Below are positions 1 through 11,150 of a stretch of DNA of 64,000 bases, one piece after another. Position 1 is the first letter of the stretch; each line of letters opens with the position of its first letter. The notes under the pieces are model-generated. The model was not told the DNA's origin. It was given only the letters and a program-made list of their open reading frames with translations, and made no database searches. The translations under genes and the position numbers were made by a program. The stretch comes from Theropithecus gelada (taxonomy: Eukaryota; Chordata; Mammalia; Primates; Cercopithecidae), in assembly GCF_003255815.1 (NCBI RefSeq), contig NC_037689.1:147363815-147427814 (forward strand), in the 5' to 3' direction.

Positions 1-168
1 AACTACCTGGAGTACCGCCAGGTGCCCGGCAGTGATCCTGTGCGCTACGAGTTCCTGTGGGGTCCAAGGGCCCTCGCTGAAACCAGCTATGTGAAAGTCC
101 TGGAGCATGTGGCCAGGGTTAATGCAAGAGTTCGCATTTCCTACCCATCCCAATCAAACAGTAGCTAA
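1..168 (+). CDS. MAGEA8-like protein, C-terminal 55 codons (cut by window edge)
   Basis: An open frame from base 1 ends at TAA 166-168. It encodes the end of a MAGE homology domain, including the FLWGPRA segment and NARVRISYPS, and is nearly identical to residues 258-306 of the MAGEA8 gene at 41075-42034. The last residues differ: after SYPS this copy reads QSNSS and stops, whereas the intact gene continues for 13 more codons (LHEEALGEEKEGV). Alignment of the flanks shows that about 524 bp present at 41994-42517 is missing here, so the new tail is former 3'UTR read as codons. The segment is open throughout, but whether the whole gene is functional cannot be judged because its 5' part lies outside the window. 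It is a MAGEA8 duplicate rather than MAGEA9 or MAGEA11, judged from the tail sequence and flanking DNA. Confidence 0.85.
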   Translation, partial: NYLEYRQVPGSDPVRYEFLWGPRALAETSYVKVLEHVARVNARVRISYPSQSNSS

Positions 169-269
169 CTCTTGCCTTCCTTGTACCTCTTACTGTACAC
201 TGTATAGTTAAAAAATGCATATGTGTACCTGAATTTGCTTGGCTTGAGAATGTGATATAATTAAATATG

Positions 270-275
270 AATAAA
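270..275 (+). terminator. poly(A) signal of the upstream MAGEA8-like gene
   Basis: AATAAA lies about 100 bp after the stop codon. The same position is conserved in the other MAGEA8 copy (42619-42624). The short distance results from the deletion that removed most of the 3'UTR. Confidence 0.65.
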
Positions 276-1254
276 GAAATCCCCTTGGTCACTGGCTCAT
301 GTTTTCCTGAAACATTCATTGAGTTTCTGCTATTTGGAAGACCCTGGGTTAGTATTGGAGATGCTAAAGTAAGCCAGGCCCAGCCCTAACCTTATGGTGG
401 TTGAGTCTAGGATCTGCATTCATATAACTAAGCTGGCCAGGTGTCCCCTAAGATCTAAAGGAAATATAAGAGAGGGGTGAGGGTGTGAGGCAACAGGTGA
501 GAGTGGTGGAGTGTACATGCCCTGAGCCGAGGCCTTTTGGGCTTTGGGAAACCACAGTGCCTTTTGGGTGAGCTGATTCTAGTGAAATGGGTGGGCAGAG
601 CCAGATTCTCAGAGGACAAGAGAAAAGCTTGGAAAGGAAAATTGCTCAGCAGTTCCTTTTGGATGGTGGAGGAAACAGAGAGTCATCTCTTCCTGGGGCA
701 GGAATGGGAGGTCTCCTACACGCTTGTCTCAGTGTGATTCAACACAGCACACGAGGTTGGTGATGGATATCCATCCTATGCAAGGGTTTCCTGAGAGATA
801 AGCATGAATCTGCTGGGATGTGAGGCCCAGATGCCACTGGCCAGGTGCTTTTCTTCCTGGTTGTGATAGCCTGAGCTGACTCTATTAAAGGGACATTCTA
901 ACCAGCTTATCTGAAGTGCAATTTGGCCAATTATAACAAGGGAAAGATTTTGGGTCATGATATAATCAATGAAAAATGTGGTTTGGATGTAAAAGAAGCT
1001 GAGAGAGAAGGAAGGACTTTATTCTAAGAGCTTTGAGTTGTATCCCAGTTGAGGGAGAGTTTCGCACACTGAAATTTTGAAGTATACCCTGTGAGAGGGT
1101 AAACTAAGTGAAATGCATTAGCAAAACTTCCTTTTTTTTGGCTGAGTAATTGTTCCATGTCCTATTAGGTTGCATATTTTCTGAGAAGTCCCGGAGAACC
1201 ACAACAACAATAACAAAATCCCAGAATACTAGGATCTGGGGTCAAATAATAGAA

Positions 1255-1490
1255 ATAAAAGCCATCTGTCATTCCGTAAACTTCTTATTTGTGTCAGGAC
1301 TGGAGCCAGGTGCATCACTTACATTACATACACTCCAACAGTCCTATTGGTCAAGCTTCATGGACGAAGAATCTGAGGCTCACAGGGCTTGAGAGTGTCC
1401 CAGGATCACAAGGGTAGTAAGTAACAGGACTGGAACCAGATATCTAGTCTGATTCCCCTGGAGCCCATGCTGTTCCCACTCCTCCCGGCC
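1255..1490 (+). repeat. MIR-like SINE (in duplicated flank)
   Basis: The stretch around GAAGAATCTGAGGCTCACAG followed by a 'CAGGATCACAAGGGTAGTAAGT' type core matches the MIR core layout (acagatgaggaaactgaggc...). The paralogous copy is at 43625-43855. Confidence 0.55.
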
Positions 1491-1795
1491 TGAGGCCCAC
1501 TTCCTGAGCAGTAGTTCATTTCTCACCACTTCGTCATGTCTCTCAGGTGACAAAAGGAAGGACTCTGGGGACAAAGTACTAAAAGCAGGTCAAAAGAAGG
1601 TGACAATGAGAATCAAACAGAATGTGGGTGGCATGTGTTGGGGCCCCTGGGAGTTGTTGGGTGCTTTCTGTTGAGGACCTACTGTGAAAGATGTTATGGG
1701 AGAGCCTACAAGGGCTCATCCATATCTTGGCTCCTCTGTCAAAGGCACAAGGGACAAGTACTCTCCCAGCCAGCATGTCTGTCTGGGCACAACAG

Positions 1796-2595
1796 TTTCA
1801 GTTTTGCTGGAATAGACAGTGAGAGGCTTGAATGTTAAACTAAATTTTGTTTATGGAATTCCAGTACTGTAACATGTTTCAAATGCACTGTTTAAATCAA
1901 ATGGCAAAAAATATATAATGCTGAGAAGTTTGTAAACTCCTTGAATAAAAAGACATCTTTTATATTATTTCTTTATATTTCCCAAAGTGCCTATCAGAGC
2001 ATTAAACACATAGCAAACACTTGATGATAACACATGTTTGGATTACTAAAGGCACAAGCGAATGTAATACCCAATTTTTCCATCAGTTTAATAGCTCATA
2101 AGCCACATGCTTTAAAGCACACTTTTGGCTGAGGTGTAGATCTTCCTTCTATAGGAATATTTCATCCAAACAATAGGAGAGGGTAAACTGAAGATCTCTT
2201 TCTCTTTCAAGGCATCTTCCTTTCTATTCCACTTGTTCTGCTCACATGGCCATAGAGGGAGTGGTACTGGAAGACAGAAAAACATGCCTCTTATCGGTTG
2301 ATTTCTTAGCTTGTTTTCCAATTATTATCACTATGTAACAAATTGTGGAAAAAATTAAGCGACTTACATAAACCATTCTATTTTGCTTGCGATTTTTATG
2401 GGCCAGAAATTTGACAAGGGTTTGGCTAAGCAATTATCATGTGGGATTGATTCTGCAGTTGAGGTGGATGTCAACCTGAAACTGTGGTCATCCCAAGGCT
2501 TGATTGAGATAGATGTCTAAGATAGCTTATTCACATTGCTTATTCACATTGCTAGCAGCTGGTGCTGGCTATCAGCTAGAATCTCAGCTAGGGCT
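1796..2595. other. AT-rich intergenic DNA, no gene seen
   Basis: Starts at the breakpoint of the MAGE duplication. A short L2/MIR-like tail (CCCAAAGTGCCTATCAGAGC...AACACTTGATGA) sits near 1980-2030. I see no coding signal; the short open frames are broken in all readings. Confidence 0.5.
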
Positions 2596-2599
2596 TTTG

Positions 2600-2874
2600 A
2601 CTAGAGGTTTGGGAGATGACTGAATTATGGGGACAGACCTTTCCTGTGCTGTTTTGGTGATAGTGAATGGGTCTCACGAGATCCAAGGGTTTTAAAAATG
2701 GGAGTTGCCCTACACAGGCTATTTTTTTTTTTTTTTTTTTGCCTGCTGCCATCCACGTAAGATGTGATTTGCTCTTTCTTGTTTTCTGCCATGATTATAA
2801 GGCCTCCCCAGCCACGTGGAACTGTGAGTCCAATTAAACCTCTTTCTTTTGTAAACTGCCCAGTCTCAGGTATG

Positions 2875-2909
<35 letters not shown>

Positions 2910-3231
2910 AGACGGGGGGTCTCGCTGTCGCCCAGGCTGGAGTGCAGTGGCCGGATCTCAGCTCACTGCAAGCTCCGCCTCCCGGGTTCACGCCATTCTC
3001 CGGCCTCAGCCTCCCGAGTAGCTGGGACTACAGGCGCTGCCACCTCGCCCGGCTATTTTTTGTATTTCTTAGTAGAGACGGGGTTTCACCGTGTTAGCCA
3101 GGATGGTCTCGATCTCCTGACCTCGCGATCCGCCCATCTCGGCCTCCCAAAGTGCTGGGATTACAGGCTTGAGCCACCGCGCCCGGCCTTCAGGTATGTC
3201 TTTATCAGCAGCATGAAAACGGACTAATACA
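2600..3231 (+). mobile_element. MaLR LTR (MST/THE1 type), sense, split by an Alu
   Basis: Contains the diagnostic MST/THE1 stretches: 'TCCTGTGCTGTTTTGGTGATAG', GCCTGCTGCCATCCACGTAA, GGCCTCCCCAGCCACGTGGA, CAATTAAACCTCTTTCTTTT and, after the Alu, ATGTCTTTATCAGCAGCATG ending GGACTAATACA. The 5' edge is uncertain. Confidence 0.8.
2877..3189 (-). mobile_element. AluY, antisense, inside the MaLR LTR
   Basis: Poly(T), then the reverse complement of a full Alu ending GCGCCCGGCC. It interrupts the LTR with target-site duplication TCAGGTATGTCTTT (2866-2879 and 3190-3203). The right monomer has GGCCGGATCTCAGCTCACTG, a feature I associate with Old World monkey AluY. Confidence 0.93.
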
Positions 3232-3244
3232 CTTCATAAAAGAT

Positions 3245-4055
3245 CTTTTTGGATATATGATGTGCAATTATTTGACATATCCTTCATTTGAATTTTTATG
3301 CGTTGATCAGTGTCTTTCTCAGAGCAAAATTTTAATTTTGAGGAAGCCCAATTTATCATTTTTCCTTCAGGAATCATGTGATTAGTGTCATATTTATGAC
3401 CTCTTTGCCTAACTTTAGGCCATTAATATTTCCCTCTGTGTTTTCTTTAAAAATTTATGGCATTTCATGTAATATTTAGGTCTATGATCCACTGTGAGTT
3501 AATTTTTGTATAACCTGTGAAGTTTTGGTAAAGAGTTTTTTTTTTAACTCACAGATGTTCAATTGTTCTCATACCACTGATTGAAAAGACTAACATTTTT
3601 CAAATAAATTTTCTTTACTCCTTTCTAAAAACTCCATTGACTACATTTGTCTGGGTCTGTTTATGGATTCTCCATTTTATACCATTACTCTTATCTGTAT
3701 CCCTTAGCCAATTCCATAGAAACCCGATTACTGTAGCCTTATATTAAATCTTAAAATTGGGTAGTAGGATTTCCCCTGATCATGCTGTTTTTAAAATTGT
3801 TTTAACTATTCCAGTTTATTTGCTTTTCCATATATTTTTGAATCAGCTAGTGTATAAGTACACAAAACTCATGCTGGTATTTGACAGGACTTATATTTGA
3901 TCTATAGATCACTTTGATATAAAGCATACATCTTCACTGAATCTTCCAGTCTGTGACCATGATATGTCCATTTATTTATTTGCCCCTCCTTGAAATTTTT
4001 CATCAGGATTTTGGAGCTTGAACCATCCCAATATGTACGTGTTTTGTTAGACATG

Positions 4056-4094
<39 letters not shown>

Positions 4095-4135
4095 TATTTC
4101 TTAATTTTATTAAAACTGCTAGTTTTTCAATGTGT
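3245..4135 (-). mobile_element. Old L1M fragment, antisense (ORF2 3' part)
   Basis: Reads as the complement of L1 ORF2. Recognisable stretches are GATCCACTGTGAGTTAATTT, TTGAAAAGACTAACATTTTT and ACTGTAGCCTTATATTAAAT. It is highly diverged, so L1M age. It forms the first part of a composite block with a paralogue at 58860-60420. Confidence 0.75.
4056..4093. repeat. (CA)n microsatellite
   Basis: An uninterrupted CA run of about 19 units inside the L1M fragment. It is absent from the paralogous block near 60000, so it expanded after that duplication. Confidence 0.95.
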
Positions 4136-6345
4136 TTTTCAATATTTTTAAATTCTTATTTTCAGTTGGGTTTGTAAGAAGCTTGACATCTCTCTGCCAT
4201 TGTCACGAACAAGAAAAAAGCTGAACAAATTAAAAACCAACAACTTTACTCAGATCACTCAGCGAATTTAGGCCATAGGGCAAACTGCTGACCCGAAATT
4301 GAAGACACTGGCAGATACAGACAACCACAATCTCGGAGAGCAGAAGCCCAGGAGCAGAATACCCAGGAACAAGTACCAGGGTAGGAAACCCTCACCTGTA
4401 CAAGACGAGTGGTTAGAGGCTCAGAATGGACAAGTTTGAGAGCTAAAAATTCCTGGGGGCACCGTGTTAAGGGGGATACCACACTTTCTGGAGTTTTACC
4501 TCCAGTAGCCCTACCAGGTTCTCCCAGTGAAGACCAGAGACAAATCCATTCCTGCTTCCTGCACGGGGAGTGGAAAGGAGTCATTAGAAAATATGCCCAG
4601 AGTATTCTGTTCTTCTAAACAAGGGCTACTCTCAGAATAATCTATTTTTCCAGAGTCTAACATGCTATATTTTTTTCCAGATTCTATATTTTTTTTCCAG
4701 ATTCTAATTGACCTTAGGGAAAGGAAATATCCAATTACAACACCCTCCTGCCTTCCTGGCTTTCCAAGGGGAAAACAAAGCAAGAATAAACCAAACTGGG
4801 AATCACCAGTGAAAGCTACATCCCAGGGCACACTGAATCAAAGTCTGACACCTAGTCATAAGAGGATAGAATGTTTTTCCTCTGTTACAGGAAGTGTGGG
4901 AATCCTTGGTTCTTTTCTAAGAACGAACTCAGCCAAGTTCTGGGGGAAGGCATTCAATCTTTCACTATAAAGTTTGATATTTGCTCTAGGTTTTTGGAAG
5001 AAAGAACTCAGCCAAGAGACACATAGCAAGGGTTAAGTAGCAGAGTTTATTGAAGGAAGATAAAGTACATTCCTAGAGAGGAGTAGAAAACAGTTCTGAG
5101 CTGGTCCAGCTGGAAAAATAGTAGTAGCCAGAGCTTATTTAAAGAGACAGTACACTCTGGAAGACAAGAGAGTGTGTGATTGGAGAGAATGAGCCAACAG
5201 CAGCTACTACTGGAGGACTCTGTCTTTATGAGAATCTTACATGATTTTTCATGAAGGGGCATGTAGGGGTGTTACTTGCAAACATGTTTTGGGAGGTCTT
5301 TTTAGGCATGCATGCTCTGTGGTTATACATGCTGCTACAAATGTTGCATATCTCATTAGCATTTAAGATCTCCAACCAAGGGTGGTTTTTTTTACTATTA
5401 AAATCCTAGATGAGCAAAAGGCTCCTCTAGGGTGAGTTTTTGGAGGAGTGTGCATGCTCGTCAGTGGGGAAAATCCCTACCATGATTATTTCTGGCTAGG
5501 GCCTTAGAAGTCCCCTTTAGGGTTGGAAGAACCTCACCACAAGGCCAGAAGTAGCCAGTGCAGCCATTGTCTTTTTTGCCAATTGTCAGTGGGCAGTGCT
5601 GACTATTAATGGGCATCATCTCTGGGACTTCTTTTCCCCAGGGCTTCCTTGCCTGCTCATTTCTGACTATCTGCCTACTCTAACACCTCCATCCATAGAT
5701 CACCATCACATCAACCACGAAATGAAACTGAAAGAACAAAACATACTAGACCTTATTGAACAGGCTCCCAAGGAAAACCAAACAAAACAAAGGTGGAAAA
5801 ATGAAGGACACCATAGAGAGGTTTAGTCTCTGACACCCACAGCTACAGCAAACAGCAAACACAGCCAGACGAACATAAACCACACACTGAAGGCCTATTT
5901 AACTCCATTCTTTTTATCTACTCCATTATATCAAGTTTGCAACAACAAAAAATCAAAGCATAATAGACAAGAAACAGTGTGAAGAGACAAAATAAGCATA
6001 ATAGACATATTTTATCAAGTTTGCAACAAAAACTTTAAACCATAATAGACAAGAAACACCGTGTGAAGAGACAGAATAGGCATGAGGAACAGATTTTAGA
6101 ATGATCTGACCAGAAATTAAAAACAACTATGAGGAATGTGCTGAGGGCTCTAAGGAAATAGTAGATAATGTGCAAGATCAGACACGCAATGAAGCAAACA
6201 GGTGGAAACCCTTTAAGAAAGAGTCAAAGACAAATGCTAAAAATAAGAAAATGCCCTAACAGAAATCAAGAATGCCTTTGATGGGCTCATCAGGAGACTA
6301 GACAGGGTGAAGGACACAATCAGTAAGCCTGAGGAAATGCAGCAG
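4136..6345 (+). mobile_element. Old L1M fragment, sense (5' region and ORF1 start), interrupted by an LTR
   Basis: The 3' half (about 6055-6340) resembles the start of L1M ORF1: GTGTGAAGAGACAGAATAGG, then GAATGCCTTTGATGGGCTCA and AATCAGTAAGCCTGAGGAAA. The 5' half (4190-4860) matches 60460-61100 in the second block. An LTR-like insertion at about 4881-5690 is missing from that second copy. No ORF1 protein remains. Confidence 0.7.
4881..5690 (-). mobile_element. LTR element, antisense, inserted only in this copy of the block
   Basis: Reading on the minus strand there is an AATAAACTCTGC poly(A)-signal region (complement of 5043-5054) followed by a short U5 ending near TGGCTGAGTTCTTTCTT. Comparison with 61080-61140 shows clean flanking DNA there, so this is an insertion of about 0.8 kb. 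The terminal 19 bp occurs twice (4919-4937 and 4998-5016), separated by a 55-bp stretch copied from 6630-6684. Family not assigned; ERV1 LTR is my best guess. Confidence 0.55.
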
Positions 6346-7560
6346 CAACTTCCCATTTTTATTGCCACTGTATGGAAATATGGTTATTGAGTGTGGAGTT
6401 TCTGTCTTGAGACCTTGCTGCACTCACTTATTACAAGTTTTTGTGCAGTTTCCTCGGGATTCTCTACATAGACAGTCGTGTATTCTGAGGTTAGAAACAG
6501 TGTTACATAATCTGTTCCATTTAGGATGCCTTTTATTTATATTTCCTGATTGATTTCTCTGGTAAGAATACCACTACACTGCTCAATATGAGTGGTGATG
6601 AGGATATCCTTTTCTTGCTTCTGCTCTTAGGGGAAGGCATTCAGTCTTTCACTATAAAGTTTGATATTTGCTCTAGGTTTTTGGTAGATGTCCTGTGTCA
6701 GGTTAAGTGTCTTTGTATTTCTAGTTTCCTGACAGTTTGCAATGCAATTAAGTTGTACTTTCTTAAATGCTGTTTACTGCTTCAGTTGAGATAATCATAA
6801 GTTTCTTTAATCTGTTGATATGGTAAATTGCATTAATTATCAAATATTGAATTGACCTTGCAGTCCCCAGGAAAATCCCACTTTTTAGATATTGCTAGAT
6901 TCTATTTGCTAGTATTTTGTTGGAGATTTTTACATGTATGTTTTTGAAGCATACAGGCCTCTAATATTTCTGTTTTTTGTGTTTCCTCATTTGTCTGCAC
7001 TGCCAGCCTGGTAACACCATTGTAATGTGAACCTGATAAAACGATTTGGGAAACATTCCCTTCTCTTCTATTTTGCCTGAGATAGTGTGCAAATTAGTGG
7101 TACTTTCCTAAATGTTTTCAAGAAATCTCTGGAACCTATCTGGGTCTACAGATTTCTTTCACAGGAGGGTTCTTAATTTAAATATTTTTCTTCTTTTTCT
7201 GTTTAGTTAAGGTAGCTTTATCTGAGATGTTTGTTTTATCTTAATCTCAGTATTAAGTGGCATATTTTTCTCTCTAAATTCTGTTTTAGCTGCATCCCAC
7301 AAGTTGTGATATATTTGCTTTTCCATTGTAATTTATTTTTATGGAATTTTTATTTCCTTAAGGCTGTTTGATCCTTGAGTTATTCAAGGTCGTGTTGTTT
7401 AATTTCTACATGGTATGATAATTTCCTGTTTTATTTCTGTTAGTGTTTGATTTCTAATTTGATGCCATAAAGGGCAAAGAGCGTACCCTTGGTGATTTGA
7501 ATTTTTTTAAATCCTGTTTCTTCTAGGGCTCAGGAGATAATCTAGTTTGGTGAGTGTTCT
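6346..7560 (-). mobile_element. Old L1M fragment, antisense (ORF2 middle part)
   Basis: The complement reads as L1 ORF2 reverse-transcriptase region. Marker stretches are GGCATTCAGTCTTTCACTAT, TTTAATCTGTTGATATGGTA and TAGCTGCATCCCACAAGTTG. It joins the sense ORF1 part at the same junction as the copy at 61720. Confidence 0.75.
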
Positions 7561-7799
7561 ATGTGTACTTGAAAAATAAATCCACATTCTGCTGTTGTTG
7601 CTGTGATGATATTTGTATCCTTTGTGTTTGTGAGTCACTCAGGCCCAAGGCTGAGAACTGGGTGATGATCTACCCCTACTCCCCTTCTCCAGTCCTTGGT
7701 AAGTATGAAGATTTCTGCATGAGCAGAAATACATATAAGTCTTTCTGTCTACACCTCATGTGCAATTCTCAAATTTAGCCTGCCTCTGAGTACATGCTT

Positions 7800-9480
7800 G
7801 GAGATATAAGAGGGGAAAATAGCACAGGGATTTCACCACCATGCTGATCTTATTTCAACTTTTGGTTTATTTACTCAATGTTCCTTTTCTACACAGCGTC
7901 TTTTCAGGAAATTATCAGTAGGACCTGACACAGCAGGGTGAAACTGTGCTGCATATAGTTGTCACTTATGCTGTTAGGGGTCCTGGAATGAACACAAACC
8001 CCACATTGAGGTGTATCTTAGATAGCCATGAGGCTTTCCTCTTAAATTTCAATATTAATTTTTTCTTTATACCTGACCAATGTAATCAATTGAGGCATCA
8101 ATTCAGGTAGAATACAGCTCTAGACAGTAAGTTGGAGCTGACCTGAAAGTCATCCAGGGCTGAGGCAGTGTCACAAAGTCAGGGTGCACATAAGACTTAC
8201 AACCCCAAGGGCACACGCAGTCCCCCTACAAACACACACTGTACCATAGTGTGGGCACCACAAGATGGCTATACTGAGTCAGGTAATACAGGATAGCGGA
8301 ACCCCAATGTGACCTCCCATTGTGGTAATTCCTGTCAGCCACAGGGTACAGGTCACGTAATCCAGTTAGGTCCCTGTTTTCACTTGTAGACAGTTTGGCT
8401 TTTCCATGACCAGTTCAGAGGATGCCTACAGGTGCTCTGTGGGGAACATGGAGAAGCCAGGGCCTGCCCCCCTGTCCCCTAGTCAGCGGGGTCAGATGTT
8501 GCCCTGGGCACTGCCTTCAGTTTGGAGTCACAGAACTTGCATTAGCTTGCAAAGGCAGCATGGGGTGTTTTCCTTCAGCAAGAGGAGAAAGCTTTTTTGC
8601 TCCATCTTTACAAAATCAGTGTAGCTCACCAAGTAAAAAAGCCTTACATTGCTTCAATCACCTCTTACCCTCCCCCAGGCATCTCACCTAGCAGGGCTGT
8701 ATGTCACAGGGACAAAAACATTTTCACAGAAAAACACTGTCATAAAACCAGATGTGAAAGAAAGACCCATCATGTTTAGGAAGCAGTCAGGAAAAATCCT
8801 GTGTTTCCAAAAGATTTCAAAATGGGTTTACATATCACTTTTTATCCTGCTCATTTATGCAGTGAACAGTGGAGAACAACAACAATTAAAAAAAAAAATC
8901 CCTTCCTGGGCCCAGCTGCATTTGATAATCCCACTGCCTGGCTTGTGGACCAAGAGGAAGGAGAGGAAGTAGTCAGACTGTCCATCCACTATCTCAAACT
9001 GCAACTGATGTGGATCGCCGGACACATCACCCACATTGGACATCCCAGAGAGGGGGTCTGAGACTGATTCATCACAATTGGAAGGAAGGATCACAGTCCT
9101 TGTTGGGTGCCTTCTCTCAATGTGCAGCTTTCACCAGGCATCGCCAGTTAGAAGTGCAACTCTTCTGCACTAGAAATGCAGTGCCCAGGATCAGCTCCAC
9201 TCTAGTTGGCCCCACCTGAGAACAAGCCCTTAATCCTCGGCATCTACAAGTGATGCAGAAGATCCAGGGTTGCATCCGTGCTGTGACAGTTTCAAACCCC
9301 AAAGAGGGGTGTCCAAAACAACCAGAGTCCCCCAGTCAAAGACTGCTTCATTGTATTGAGCTATGCCTGCTTTCTGTTCAGCACAGTTTGTGGTAAGTCT
9401 GATACAGCTCAAGGTGGACACTTTGGGTTTTAGCTTAGAGTCAAGCCCATCCTATTGAGATCTGTGAATTCAGAATCCCA
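7800..9480. other. Unassigned DNA, possibly a degraded retroviral internal region
   Basis: No recognised gene. One plus-strand frame (8649-8972, 107 codons) starts with basic residues followed by a strongly hydrophobic stretch, as a signal peptide would. It ends soon after, and the next frame is also short. Given the LTR just downstream, an old endogenous retrovirus env-side remnant is possible but unproven. No motif allows a firm call. Confidence 0.3.
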
Positions 9481-9489
9481 AACAGTCAG

Positions 9490-9720
9490 GGGGGCAGGGG
9501 AGTTTCTCCAGCACAAGAAAGCCGAGATGCTGCAAGGCCAGACAATAGCAGCATTCTATGTCCCCATGAGATGCCTGCCTGGTATGCTTTCCTAAGGCCT
9601 TTTGGCCTTGTCAGTCTTACGGTTCAAACAAGCCCTTCAAATCATGCACCTCAGCTCATATAGTCATCAGCCTCTAAGGGTCATATATTTGAGTTCATAA
9701 GAGCTTATTTCACACTGTGT
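9490..9720 (+). repeat. Partial repeat of the LTR start found at about 10190
   Basis: The stretch around AAGCCGAGATGCTGCAAGGC (from about 9520) aligns with ATAGCCGAGATGCCTCAAGG at 10195-10214 and continues for about 50 bp, through CAGCATTCTATGTCC versus CAACATCCCATGTCT. This suggests two pieces of the same LTR family side by side. Confidence 0.45.
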
Positions 9721-10080
9721 GGGCCTGGGGGTTGATCAAGGAAAATGATAGGACCACCAGAGGCAGTACCACACAAAGCAACTTTATTGGGTGGTGCCTG
9801 GATAGGGTGCTGGGGAGGGGATATTCTCAGAGCAGAGGGCTGTCCAGAGTTTATGGTTCAGGGGTCACCATCAGACATGGAAGAAGGCAGGAGAACTGCT
9901 GGAGGAGGTGGAAATTGGATAATGGCCTTACAGGTCTAGCTGATGTGTCTTAGTAGCTGGACAAAGTGGCTTTGAGACCCACAAGGGTCTATCTTATCTA
10001 TGGTTAGCAGATGTGGGGTGAAGTTTAGCAGGGTATGGAAACCAGGAAGGCTCTGAATGCCTAACAATCTGCTTGGCAGT
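9717..10080. other. Unassigned segment with an antisense poly(A)-like signal
   Basis: On the minus strand an AATAAA (complement of TTTATT at 9783-9788) precedes an LTR-like GTTGCTTTGTGTGG. No protein is conserved. It may be another LTR in opposite orientation; weak evidence. Confidence 0.25.
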
Positions 10081-10169
10081 GCCACGTTTCAAACAATCAA
10101 ACGTGAAAATTTCAGTTTTGTGCTGGTGGGCTTCCGAGTCAACAGGTCTCAGTCTTGTGAAGGAAAACA

Positions 10170-10463
10170 GAGAAACACGAGCAGTACTGAAGGATAGCCG
10201 AGATGCCTCAAGGCCAATCGACAGCAACATCCCATGTCTAAACGACAACCAAGACCTTCCTCCAGCCTAGGGACTACACACACAGGTCATCTTTGTTACA
10301 TGTATATAACACCGGCTGAAAACTGCTTTTAAATCTCTGAGGATGTATCTCCACCTGAAGATTGCCTCTCTTTTCCATGTGGACTTCCTTTCTCCAGGGA
10401 CCCCAATAGGCAAGAATTATCACGCACAGAGACATGTTCTAGTTTCCATACTTGAAAAGCTTA

Positions 10464-10517
<54 letters not shown>

Positions 10518-11150
10518 CAAATCCAAGCACTAAATATGGATTGAGAATTTTAATACAACAATTCCTCACAGACAAACTTTTCTATGAAAATCTTTTAAGG
10601 TACTATAGAAAGGAAAACCATTGCAAACCACTAGCATCCAGATCTTCCTGTCTACAGAGGGGGAGGAACGTTGGCTGTTTAGGAAAGCTAGCACAGCCTC
10701 CTTTAGAAAGGTCTGTTAACTCAGGGGCTTGAGTGAAACAACCTACACAAGAGGCCACTGCTGTGAACTAGCCTCCTGTCCTAAGCCCCAGCTGACCACA
10801 CCCAACCAGAATGGGATCACTTGTGCTGAGTGTAGTGCAAGCATCCTGAACTTTGCAACGTGGGGGGAAAAAAAGAAAAAACAGAATCTTCCCGTTAACC
10901 TGAATCCCTGAGTCAGTGGAATATCTTCTTTAACCCTAAATGGAACGTAAATTCAAAATGACTAATCTGCTTTTTTTTTTTTTTTTTTTCCGTTTCTGCT
11001 TCTTTCAGCCCTTTTCTGCTTTCAAAGCCAACCTCCTTCTCTCGGTGGATTGGCACACTCATTCTATTTTATAGAATGTGCTGTTGCCCAATTCTAGTAT
11101 TGCAAATAAAAGCCAGTTTGATTTTTAAATTGATTTGCTGTTATTTGTTC
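10170..11150 (+). mobile_element. ERV1-type LTR, sense
   Basis: A long non-coding stretch ends with the layout seen in several ERV1 LTRs: TCATTCTATTTTATAGAATG, then AATAAAAGCC (11104-11113) and a T-rich U5. Similar 3' ends recur at 23450-23590 and 58750-58850, which marks a repeated LTR family. I would place it near the MER4 group but cannot confirm this. Confidence 0.6.
10463..10514. repeat. (CA)n(GA)n compound microsatellite
   Basis: About 9 CA units run directly into about 16 GA units, within the LTR. Confidence 0.95.

Larger units (their letters stand above)
1..1795 (+). repeat. Segmental duplication, copy 1 (MAGEA8 3' end and flank)
   Basis: Direct-orientation paralogue of 41845-44165. 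Similarity runs through the coding end, the poly(A) region, an old MIR-like stretch and the segment ending near GTCTGTCTGG (about 1780), then stops abruptly. By eye identity is near 90 percent with several indels. This is the footprint of MAGE-A cluster growth by duplication. Confidence 0.85.
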
